This document shows, piece after piece, positions 1 through 6,102 of a DNA stretch of 12,960 nt (position 1 is the first letter of the stretch; the number at the start of each line of letters is the position of its first letter). Under the pieces are notes generated by a model that saw only the letters and a program-made list of their open reading frames with translations, searched no databases and had not been told where the DNA came from. Origin of the DNA: Alphaproteobacteria bacterium TMED93 (GTDB lineage Bacteria; Pseudomonadota; Alphaproteobacteria; TMED109); NCBI GenBank assembly GCA_002171495.2, contig NHEU02000063.1, forward strand, positions 1-12,960, in the 5' to 3' direction. Position numbers and translations under genes: made by a program.

Positions 1-4
1 AATT

Positions 5-214
5 ATGTCAAATTTAGTATATAAAAACTTAAAAAATAAACTTGAAGAAATGCATAGTAATAATTTTGCTGTTGAAATAGGCATTTATAACGATGATGAT
101 ATAATAATGGAAGAAAAACTTGTTCCATTAGGAAATTATCTTTATGATCCATTACCTTCCGCAAATGAGAAAAGCATTACTAAAATATTAAGTGCTAAAA
201 GTTATAAATATTAA
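5..214 (+). CDS. small hypothetical protein, possibly the 3' end of a longer gene
   Basis: The frame encodes 69 residues from an ATG at the very left edge, and it is open back to the first base, so the true start may lie outside the window. The product is hydrophilic, with an acidic stretch (YNDDDIIMEE) and a basic C-terminus. I see no signal peptide, membrane helix or familiar motif, and I do not recognise the family. It converges on rpoN with one base between the two stop codons, and its last codons form one arm of a perfect hairpin shared with the end of rpoN. That hairpin marks a real gene end, which is the best support that this frame is coding. No function can be assigned. Confidence 0.5.
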   Translation: MSNLVYKNLKNKLEEMHSNNFAVEIGIYNDDDIIMEEKLVPLGNYLYDPLPSANEKSITKILSAKSYKY

Positions 215-236
215 ATCAATTTTTAATATTTATAAC
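201..236. terminator. perfect 15-bp inverted repeat at the rpoN 3' end, probable terminator
   Basis: The arm GTTATAAATATTAAA (201-215) is exactly complementary to TTTAATATTTATAAC (222-236), with a six-base loop. It covers the last codons of both convergent genes, including the plus-strand stop and the rpoN stop. On the minus strand the stem is followed directly by TTTT, so it fits an intrinsic terminator for rpoN. On the plus strand there is no T tract after the stem, so termination of the small ORF is less certain. The stem is almost all A-T. Confidence 0.65.
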
Positions 237-1655
237 CTTATTTAAACGCATTAACCTTTTTCTTTCAGCCGAAGATGGAATATTGAGCATTTCTCTATAT
301 TTTGCTACTGTTCTTCTTGCAACATTTACACCCTTCTCTTTAAATATTTTAGAAATATTTTCATCACTATGAGGCTTATTTTCTTTCTCATTAGAAATGA
401 TTTCCTTTAACAATGTTCTTACAGTTTTAGCAGCATGAGCTTCATCATTTTCAGTTAAACCAACCGAACTACTAAAAAAATCTTTCATTTGAAAAAGCCC
501 CCATGGTGTCTGTAAAAGCTTTGATCTGGTAACTCTGCTTACTGTACTCTCATGCATCCCTATAGCACCAGCTACGTTTCTTAAAACTAAAGGTTTCAGG
601 TGCCCTGGTCCATTTTTAAAAAATTCTTTTTGCATTTTTAGAATTTCTACTGCTACTTTTAAAGTTGTTGAGTTTCTTTGTTCTATAGCTCTTAACAACC
701 ATTTAGCTGAATTAAATGCTTCAGAAACAAACTTTTTATCATTTTCATTCTTCTTTATTATATTATTTTTTACTTTATCTGCTAGACCTTCTTCTATTTT
801 AATAGCAGGCAAAGTCGATTTATTTAACTCCACTTTCCAACCTTTTTTAGTTTTTTCTATAACTACATCTGGCGGCTCTATTCTAAAATCATCATCAGAA
901 AATGAGGTAGCTGGTTTTGGGTTTAAACTTTTAATTATATTTATATATTCTGATAGTTTTACCTCATTAACTTTTGCAAGCTTGCATAGCTTTTGTATCT
1001 CTCCTTTAGCTAAGTATTCTAAATTATTGGTAACTATTTCAATGCTTTGATTGAATAGACCTTTTTCTTTTAATTGTAACCTTAAACACTCTCCAAGGTT
1101 TCTAGAGAACACGCCAGTTGGTTCTAATTTTTGTAGTTTCTCTAAAACATTTAATGTAATGTCTTTTTCTAAGTTATTTTTAGAGATAAATTCATCAATA
1201 TCAAAATTAATCCATCCTGTTGGCTCAATTAAATCTAAAATTAAAATTGCTATTTTTCTTTCTACTCCCTCAGGGATATCTAAAAGTATTTGTTCCATTA
1301 AGTGAGACCTTAACGTTTTTTTTGGTTCAGCTATACGATCCTCGATAGAAGAAATATCGTCATAAGAGCTACTTCTTTGCTTGCTTTGAAACCTTTCTTC
1401 CCATCTCTGATTATCTTTTTCATGATCTTCATTAAAGTCATCTTTATTGTTATTATCTTGTATCTTGGTAGTAACGTTTCTCGAAAGAATATCGCTTTTT
1501 TTATTTTCTAGAAAAGGATTTTTTTCTAACTCCTCTTCTATATAACTAGAAAGTTCTAAGTTTGAAAATTGTAGTAATTTTATAGCTTGTCTAAGTTGTG
1601 GTGTCATGACTATAGACTGACTATGTTTTATATTAAGACGTTGATTTAACTGCAT
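216..1655 (-). CDS. rpoN: RNA polymerase sigma-54 factor RpoN
   Basis: This is sigma-54, which directs core RNA polymerase to -24/-12 (GG-N10-GC) promoters and needs an AAA+ enhancer-binding activator to open them. At 479 residues it has normal length. Residues 1-50 are the glutamine- and leucine-rich activator region (SQSIVMTPQLRQAIKLLQFS). Residues 50-110 are a charged, low-complexity region II. A core-binding region follows, then the promoter-binding helix-turn-helix (VAGAIGMHESTVSRV), and finally the RpoN box ARRTVAKYRE at 446-455, which reads the -24 element. The ATG is preceded by an ideal AGGAGG (1661-1666). It is transcribed away from the small membrane-protein gene and ends in a strong hairpin. 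No enhancer-binding activator is encoded in the window. Its presence fits the -24/-12 sites seen before pomA and in the glycan island. Confidence 0.98.
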   Translation of the reverse strand: MQLNQRLNIKHSQSIVMTPQLRQAIKLLQFSNLELSSYIEEELEKNPFLENKKSDILSRNVTTKIQDNNNKDDFNEDHEKDNQRWEERFQSKQRSSSYDDISSIEDRIAEPKKTLRSHLMEQILLDIPEGVERKIAILILDLIEPTGWINFDIDEFISKNNLEKDITLNVLEKLQKLEPTGVFSRNLGECLRLQLKEKGLFNQSIEIVTNNLEYLAKGEIQKLCKLAKVNEVKLSEYINIIKSLNPKPATSFSDDDFRIEPPDVVIEKTKKGWKVELNKSTLPAIKIEEGLADKVKNNIIKKNENDKKFVSEAFNSAKWLLRAIEQRNSTTLKVAVEILKMQKEFFKNGPGHLKPLVLRNVAGAIGMHESTVSRVTRSKLLQTPWGLFQMKDFFSSSVGLTENDEAHAAKTVRTLLKEIISNEKENKPHSDENISKIFKEKGVNVARRTVAKYREMLNIPSSAERKRLMRLNKVINIKN

Positions 1656-1860
1656 AATAACCTCCTGTTTTCTATCAATCTGATACGTGAGGGATTAAAA
1701 ATCAAAGTTTTAATTTGACTCTAGAATTGGTCAACATAATGACTATAATTTTAAAAATTAATTACTGTTTTTCTAATACTTTTTTAATGTTTGTATAAAA
1801 AAGTTAAATTAAGTAAAATATTGTAAGTCAAATTTATGACAAGTATATCTAGGACAAAAA

Positions 1861-2136
1861 GTGCAAAATTGTAGAAGTTGTTTAATAATAAGATATTTTT
1901 TAATTGCGGTATTATTTATAATACTAATAGGTTTAGTATTTACTGATAAGACTCATTATTTAGCAATAATTAAACCTGACTATTTAGCATATTTAGTTTT
2001 AATTTTAGGTGCTTTTGTATTTATAATAAAGCTTTATCAATATTTAAGAAAGTTATCTATTTCTGACAAGTCTAACAAAATTGGGAATAGTTCCAGGAAA
2101 TCTTCCAAAAGTATGTCCAGTAAAAAAATTAACTGA
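1861..2136 (+). CDS. small membrane protein, two predicted transmembrane helices
   Basis: This 91-residue protein starts with GTG. Residues about 9-28 and 40-61 are strongly hydrophobic and should form two inner-membrane helices joined by a short polar loop. An N-terminal CxxC pair (NCRSC, Cys4 and Cys7) precedes the first helix. The last 27 residues or so are Ser/Lys-rich and are encoded antisense to the end of the convergent Lcl-domain gene, so this tail is probably a by-product of the overlap. An AGGA (1851-1854) lies seven bases before the GTG. A weak sigma-70-like pair, TTGTAA and TATATC with a 17-base spacer (1821-1849), would start transcription only a few bases before the gene. I do not recognise the family, and the function is unknown. 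Confidence 0.6.
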   Translation: MQNCRSCLIIRYFLIAVLFIILIGLVFTDKTHYLAIIKPDYLAYLVLILGAFVFIIKLYQYLRKLSISDKSNKIGNSSRKSSKSMSSKKIN

Positions 2137-2559
2137 CCAATAAAAATTTTTGTACCAAACATTTTTCTCTCCAGTCCAGAATGGTTCATAAGGAGTATTA
2201 GGAAAAAACTTAGAATTTATTTTTACTTTACCACATTCAAAACAAACTATACTTTCCAATTCTTTTCTAGTAGGAAGCCTCCAATCACCTTCTAACTGTT
2301 CCCTAGCTTTTTCTTTAGCTTGATTTACTTGGTCCATAGTTAATTTAATGGCAGTTCCCTCGCAAGTATTATTTTTCCAAACTTGCCCAACACTACATCT
2401 GAGCCAGAGTATATTATTTTGAAAATCTAAAACTAAGTGTTCTTTTTCCATGAAATAATTGTTGGATAAAGCTTTATTATTAGAATAAAAAGTATTAGAA
2501 ATTATTATATAAAGTAATATAATAAAGAAGTTTTTTAGGTAATTATGTATTTTTTTCAT
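2053..2559 (-). CDS. secreted Lcl C-terminal (DUF1566) domain protein
   Basis: This is a 168-residue exported protein. Residues 1-25 form a signal peptide (basic MKKIHNYLKN, then a hydrophobic stretch), so it should act in the periplasm or at the cell surface. The rest is one DUF1566/Lcl-type domain. It shows the typical opening (LVLDFQNNILWLRCSVGQ), the DWRLPTRKEL motif, FPNTPYEPFWTGE, a YWSVNFFTGH strand and the terminal FVRLVRNR. Cysteines at CSVGQVWKNNTC and CFEC could form disulfides. Domains of this type occur in adhesins and surface proteins, but the exact role is unknown. The canonical C-terminus shows the stop at 2053 is real, so the 84-bp antisense overlap with the membrane-protein gene is genuine on this side. 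It is divergent from pomA, with 71 bases between the start codons. Confidence 0.85.
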   Translation of the reverse strand: MKKIHNYLKNFFIILLYIIISNTFYSNNKALSNNYFMEKEHLVLDFQNNILWLRCSVGQVWKNNTCEGTAIKLTMDQVNQAKEKAREQLEGDWRLPTRKELESIVCFECGKVKINSKFFPNTPYEPFWTGEKNVWYKNFYWSVNFFTGHTFGRFPGTIPNFVRLVRNR

Positions 2560-2563
2560 TAAT

Positions 2564-2579
2564 TGGTCTCATAATTGCT
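2564..2579 (+). promoter_or_regulatory. candidate sigma-54 promoter of the pomAB operon
   Basis: TGGTCTCATAATTGCT has exact GG-N10-GC spacing (GG 2565-2566, GC 2577-2578) and a full TTGC -12 box, but its -24 box is TGGTCT rather than TGGCAC. The predicted start near 2590 leaves a leader of about 41 bases with a G5 Shine-Dalgarno-like run (2618-2622) before the pomA ATG. An exact TATAAT at 2595-2600 is a competing sigma-70 -10 element, though I see no good -35 at 16-18 bases. A 10-bp palindrome, TGGTTAACCA (2607-2616), lies in the leader and could be an operator. Confidence 0.5.
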
Positions 2580-2630
2580 AAGTAAGTTTAGAATTATAAT
2601 ATAAATTGGTTAACCACGGGGGTCAATAGT

Positions 2631-3407
2631 ATGGATATAGCATCTTTAATAGGTTTATTAGGAGCAGCAGGAATGATAGCTGGAGCAATGATTTCAGCAG
2701 GAGGACTGGGAATGTTTATAGATGTTCCTTCTATGCTTATTGTTTTTGGAGGAACATTTTTTTGTGTTATGTATAGATGTGAACTCCCACAGTTCTTAGG
2801 CCATTTTGGAGTAATGGGAAAAGTATTTATGCCTGGAAAAAGAAATGCGGAGGAATTAATTACAAGAGTTTCTGAATTAGCAACAATTGCAAGAAAAGAC
2901 GGTATGATGGCTTTAGAAGGTCAAGAGGTTCCTGATAAATTTTTTGAAAAAGGTTTGCAAATGTTAGTAGATGGAGCAGATGAAGCTAAACTTAATGAGC
3001 AAATGCAAATTGAATTGGCTGCAATGAAAAAAAGACATGAAATGAATCAAGCGGTTATAGGATCATGGATTGATATAGGACCTGCTATGGGAATGATAGG
3101 AACACTAGTTGGATTAGTTGCTATGCTTGGAAATATGGCTGACCCTAAAGCTATTGGACCTGCAATGGCCGTTGCTCTTTTAACTACATTATATGGTGCT
3201 ATGTTAGCAAACGTTATCTTTTTACCCATGAAAATTACTTTAGAACAAAATACTGCAAAAGAAGTGGTGTTTAGAGAAATGATTCTTTCATCTTTGAGAG
3301 CAATTTCAAGAGGAGAAAGTCCTAGAAATATTCAAGACCAATTACTAGCTAATCTTCCTCCTAAACAACAAGAAAAAATTGAAGCTGCTGCATCGGCAGC
3401 AGGATAA
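2631..3407 (+). CDS. pomA: flagellar motor stator subunit PomA (MotA family, sodium type)
   Basis: This is the A subunit of the flagellar stator, which with PomB forms an inner-membrane ion channel and pushes on the rotor protein FliG. It is 258 residues long, close to Vibrio PomA. Two helices lie in the first 50 residues. A cytoplasmic domain follows, with the charged residues known for rotor contact (Arg88, Glu96, Glu99), then two helices from about 150 to 200. The segment PAMGMIGTLVGLVAML and the following DPKAIGPAMAVALLTTLYGA are near-identical to my recollection of Vibrio PomA. Asp31, Thr158 and Thr186 fall at the same numbers as PomA residues linked to sodium conduction. This supports, but does not prove, a sodium-driven motor. 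It is the first gene of the operon, and pomB follows after 15 bases. Confidence 0.95.
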   Translation: MDIASLIGLLGAAGMIAGAMISAGGLGMFIDVPSMLIVFGGTFFCVMYRCELPQFLGHFGVMGKVFMPGKRNAEELITRVSELATIARKDGMMALEGQEVPDKFFEKGLQMLVDGADEAKLNEQMQIELAAMKKRHEMNQAVIGSWIDIGPAMGMIGTLVGLVAMLGNMADPKAIGPAMAVALLTTLYGAMLANVIFLPMKITLEQNTAKEVVFREMILSSLRAISRGESPRNIQDQLLANLPPKQQEKIEAAASAAG

Positions 3408-3422
3408 ATAAGAGGAGTATTA

Positions 3423-4580
3423 ATGGCTGTTTCAAAAGAAGCTGAAGAAGTAGTTGTAGAAGAAGGGTTTACTGAGGATGATTGTCCTAAGTGCAAACCT
3501 CCTGGAGCGCCTGCGTGGATGTCAACTTTTGCTGATATGGCAACATTATTAATGGCCTTCTTTGTTTTAATATTATCTTTTGCAGAATTTAATGTTCCAA
3601 AATTTAAACAAATTAGTGGTAGTTTAAAAAATGCATTTGGTATTCAAAGAATGGTACCAGTTGTAGAGCAACCAAAAGGAACTACTGTATTGAGTTTAAA
3701 CTTTAGCCCTTCACCAGCACCTGCTGTAACTGAAAATATAACACAACAAACAACTTTAGAGGAAAAACCAGAGGTAGAAATTCAAACAAAAACTAAAGAT
3801 GAAGACTTTAGTGAAGACACTAAAAAACTAGCAGAATCAATTAAAGAGGCTGTGGCTAGAGGCGATATAGAAATCGAAGTATTAGGTAAAAATGTTGTAA
3901 TGAATTTTACTCCTACTGATGCTGAACAAAAAGATTTACCTCAACTTTTACAAGAAACGTTAAATGCTATAGAAAAAGCCAAAGCAGCTGCAGGAAAATC
4001 TAATAAGGATGTGCTAGTTGGAGGTTTAGAAGAAAAATTAAAAGAACTATCAGAGGCAGCTGATCAAGCACAAGATGCTTTAAATCAAGATAAAAGTGAA
4101 AAAGAAGAGTTTAAAAAAGCAGAAGAAAAAGCAGAGCTGACTGAAGATGAATTAAAAGTTGCTTTAAAACAAGAAATCGGACAAGGGTTAGTTACTGTAG
4201 AAAAGAAAGAGGATAAAGTTATAGTTACAGTAGGTGCTGGTGGAGCTTTTCCTTCAGGCACTGCTAAACTTACTCCTCAAGCAAAAAGAATTATGGATAA
4301 CATTGCAAAAGTTAATTCAAAGGGTAAAAGTACAATTATGGTTACAGGTCATACCGATGATGTTCCATTAGTATTTGGTTCCCAGTATAGAGATAATTGG
4401 GATTTAGCTGCTGCTAGAGCAGCATCAGTTGTACAAAGCTTAGAAGATAGTGATGTAATCTCTCCTGGACGATTAGTTGCAACAAGTAAAGGAGAAACTC
4501 AACCAGTTGCATCAAATGCTACTAGTTCTGGAAGAAGTAAAAATAGAAGAATTGAGATTGAAATAAATTATGGAAAATAA
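3423..4580 (+). CDS. pomB: flagellar motor stator subunit PomB (MotB family, OmpA-like domain)
   Basis: This is the peptidoglycan-anchored B subunit of the stator. The acidic N-terminus contains CPKC (21-24). A single transmembrane helix (about 35-53, FADMATLLMAFFVLILSF) carries the ion-binding Asp38. The plug and linker follow, and the OmpA-like peptidoglycan-binding domain occupies about 255-384 (TGHTDDVP at 308-315, NRRIEIEI near the end). AGAGGAG at 3411-3417 is a good Shine-Dalgarno for the ATG. At 385 residues it is about 70 longer than Vibrio PomB. The extra length is in the linker, where residues 136-201 resemble residues 244-310, so part of the OmpA-domain entry appears duplicated. 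A long Ala/Glu/Lys stretch (203-240) is probably helical or coiled coil. The gene overlaps the next one by 11 bases. Confidence 0.95.
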   Translation: MAVSKEAEEVVVEEGFTEDDCPKCKPPGAPAWMSTFADMATLLMAFFVLILSFAEFNVPKFKQISGSLKNAFGIQRMVPVVEQPKGTTVLSLNFSPSPAPAVTENITQQTTLEEKPEVEIQTKTKDEDFSEDTKKLAESIKEAVARGDIEIEVLGKNVVMNFTPTDAEQKDLPQLLQETLNAIEKAKAAAGKSNKDVLVGGLEEKLKELSEAADQAQDALNQDKSEKEEFKKAEEKAELTEDELKVALKQEIGQGLVTVEKKEDKVIVTVGAGGAFPSGTAKLTPQAKRIMDNIAKVNSKGKSTIMVTGHTDDVPLVFGSQYRDNWDLAAARAASVVQSLEDSDVISPGRLVATSKGETQPVASNATSSGRSKNRRIEIEINYGK

Positions 4581-5169
4581 ATATTTTAAAGCTCCTCATC
4601 AAGGACCAAGTTGGTCTCATTTTAGAGGAAGAGATATACACAAAAAGAAATTATTTAATTCAAACCTACAAAATGAAAATAATATTGCTGAAAAAAAAGG
4701 AAAAAAAACTCCATTTTCTTGGATAATGGATACAATCAATCCACTAAATCACGTTCCAATTGTTAGTTCAATTAAAAATTTTATAACTAAATCAAATAAA
4801 CCTCTAGATGTTATTCAATCAGCTGTGGGTGGTTTTTTATTTGGGGGACCCTTAGGTATAATAAAAGGACTAGGTGGTTGGGCAGCAAATAAAATAACTA
4901 ATAAGTTCATTGCAAATAACATTGATAAAAAAAATTTGGATTTAGAGTCTAATTTAAAAAAGCCCAATAAAACCCATAAAGACTCTAAACTAAGTACTAA
5001 TGAACAAGTTTCTTTTAAAACAAATAATAATTTAATTTCTGGTGACTTGCAACTTACTAGTGCATATGTAAATAACTACGAAATATTAAAAAAAAACCAA
5101 TTAAGTCAAGTTGTAAAAAATTACTCAGAAATCAAGAGTCATAAAAATAGAATAAACATTTCAGCATAA
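4570..5169 (+). CDS. stator-operon protein of unknown function with an INPLNHVP glycine-rich core
   Basis: This 199-residue protein starts inside pomB (11-bp overlap), so it is likely translationally coupled and co-transcribed with the stator genes. The conserved-looking part is residues about 48-112: WIMDTINPLNHVPIVSSIKN, then a hydrophobic, glycine-rich segment AVGGFLFGGPLGIIKGLGGW that could be a membrane-dipping hairpin. The rest is Lys/Asn-rich and looks disordered. From memory, the pattern INPL.HVP.VS followed by GG.LFGGP.G occurs in alphaproteobacterial hypothetical proteins, but I cannot name a family. I see no signal peptide or catalytic motif. Operon position suggests a motor- or envelope-associated accessory role, which is inference only. 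Confidence 0.85.
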   Translation: MENKYFKAPHQGPSWSHFRGRDIHKKKLFNSNLQNENNIAEKKGKKTPFSWIMDTINPLNHVPIVSSIKNFITKSNKPLDVIQSAVGGFLFGGPLGIIKGLGGWAANKITNKFIANNIDKKNLDLESNLKKPNKTHKDSKLSTNEQVSFKTNNNLISGDLQLTSAYVNNYEILKKNQLSQVVKNYSEIKSHKNRINISA

Positions 5170-5188
5170 TATCCTTACCATTATCATA

Positions 5189-5419
5189 ATGATTTTAAAA
5201 AAAGGAAAAAATTTATTAAATATTTATGAGTTTAATAAAAACCTAGCAAAACATTTTTTTTGTAAAGTATTTCGAATTAAAAGTTTTTATCAACCCAGAT
5301 CTCATCAAGAGTCATTTTGCATAAACTTTAATAGCATTTAAAACCCTCCTAAGATTAATAAAATTATAGATTTTGATGGTAAGAATTTTGAGAAAAATAT
5401 TAAAAAAATTAAAAGTTAA
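5189..5419 (+). pseudogene. possible degraded small gene with one in-frame stop
   Basis: From an ATG at 5189 the frame reads 50 residues to a TAA at 5339-5341. It then continues in the same frame for 25 more codons to a second TAA at 5417-5419. The translation on both sides of the stop looks protein-like (SFYQPRSHQESFCINF before it, NPPKINKIIDFDGKN after it), and the stretch 5290-5350 is less AT-rich than ordinary spacer. I read this as a small gene broken by one nonsense change, or a short intact 50-residue gene. No Shine-Dalgarno is visible and I recognise no family. It could also be chance open frame in spacer DNA. Otherwise nothing is evident between 5170 and 5424. Confidence 0.3.
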
Positions 5420-5424
5420 AGATA

Positions 5425-6012
5425 TTATTCATTTATAAAAGTCTCTATCTCATTATCAGTTAATAAACAACAACTGGTAACTATAGAACTACTTTTTTCT
5501 TCTGCTGACAACCTTCTGTCATCAGTACTTAATTGTAAAAACATTACACACTCTACAGGTATTATTGTAAATTCGTCTTTCTCTAGATGAAAATTTTGAT
5601 GAACTACATCTTTTACAAATAAATCACTATTGCTAAATATTCTTACTGTTTCTCCATTTAATTCTACTCTTTCTAATATAACTACCTTCTTTTTAGGATC
5701 TTTGAAAACTTCTTTAACTTCCCCACTGTAAAGATGAGTTCTAATGATTTTTTTAGCTAGTTCTTCATTCTTAATTTTATATTTAATCTTTTTTGGCAAA
5801 TTTTCAAATGCCTTATTATTAGGAATATATATTATTTTTTTAAATTTAGTTTGTTCATTAAATAGTTTCTGATAATTTGCTATTTTTATTAATTCATAGA
5901 AAGTACTAAAATCTTTGTTTTCTTTTATTAGTTCTAAAAGAGTGTCCTTGGTATACCCCTTGAAAGAAGCTAATAAGAACGAAACTAATAATATAAATAT
6001 AAATTTAAACAT
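5425..6012 (-). CDS. secreted fasciclin (FAS1)-domain protein
   Basis: This 195-residue protein has an N-terminal signal peptide (MFKFIFILLVSFLLASFKGYT), so it should be exported. Residues about 24-160 form one FAS1 domain. It shows the opening LLELIKENKDFSTFYELIKIA, the central IYIPNNKAFENLPKKI (family consensus 'FaPtn.AF..lp'), and the H-containing RTHLYSGEV region (family 'yHvl.g.'). FAS1 domains mediate adhesion and protein-protein contact at cell surfaces. A C-terminal tail with adjacent cysteines (TSCCLLTDNEIETFI) follows. I see no Shine-Dalgarno before the ATG. It runs back to back with the glycosyltransferase gene at 6103, with 90 bases between them containing that gene's -24/-12 promoter. 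The substrate or partner is unknown. Confidence 0.8.
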   Translation of the reverse strand: MFKFIFILLVSFLLASFKGYTKDTLLELIKENKDFSTFYELIKIANYQKLFNEQTKFKKIIYIPNNKAFENLPKKIKYKIKNEELAKKIIRTHLYSGEVKEVFKDPKKKVVILERVELNGETVRIFSNSDLFVKDVVHQNFHLEKDEFTIIPVECVMFLQLSTDDRRLSAEEKSSSIVTSCCLLTDNEIETFINE

Positions 6013-6069
6013 AATTAATTTTATTAAAATTTTTATTACTTTTAAATGCTTTTTTTACTTTTTTCATTA

Positions 6070-6085
6070 TGGCATTTTAATTGCA
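6070..6085 (+). promoter_or_regulatory. sigma-54 (-24/-12) promoter of the first glycosyltransferase gene
   Basis: TGGCATTTTAATTGCA matches the sigma-54 consensus TGGCAC-N5-TTGCW at all but the last base of the -24 box. Spacing is exact: GG 6071-6072, ten bases, GC 6083-6084. With C as -12, transcription should start near 6096, seven bases before the ATG at 6103. The 12 bases TATGGCA(T/C)TTTA and the following ATTGCAAA are shared with the promoter of the paralogue at 11637, whereas the flanking spacer is not. Confidence 0.85.
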
Positions 6086-6102
6086 AATTCAATAATAATA
6101 AT

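Noticed and set aside
1051..1305. Plus-strand open frame of 84 codons
   Set aside because: It lies antisense within the well-conserved rpoN core-binding region, and its residue mix is not protein-like.
3047..3229. Minus-strand open frame opposite pomA
   Set aside because: It is a shadow of the highly conserved transmembrane segment of pomA.
5305..5337. Minus-strand 10-codon ORF behind a perfect AGGAGG with a seven-base gap, followed by an overlapping 20-codon ORF
   Set aside because: The CCTCCT is better explained as Pro-Pro codons of the plus-strand degraded frame. The peptides show no motif, and they lead only to antisense of the stator-operon gene.
6046..6102. In-frame 19-codon extension of the first glycosyltransferase (MLFLLFSLWHF...), which looks like a signal peptide
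   Set aside because: The extension contains the -24/-12 promoter, and the paralogue at 11637 begins at the equivalent MTEYSLSIC, so the ATG at 6103 is the better start.
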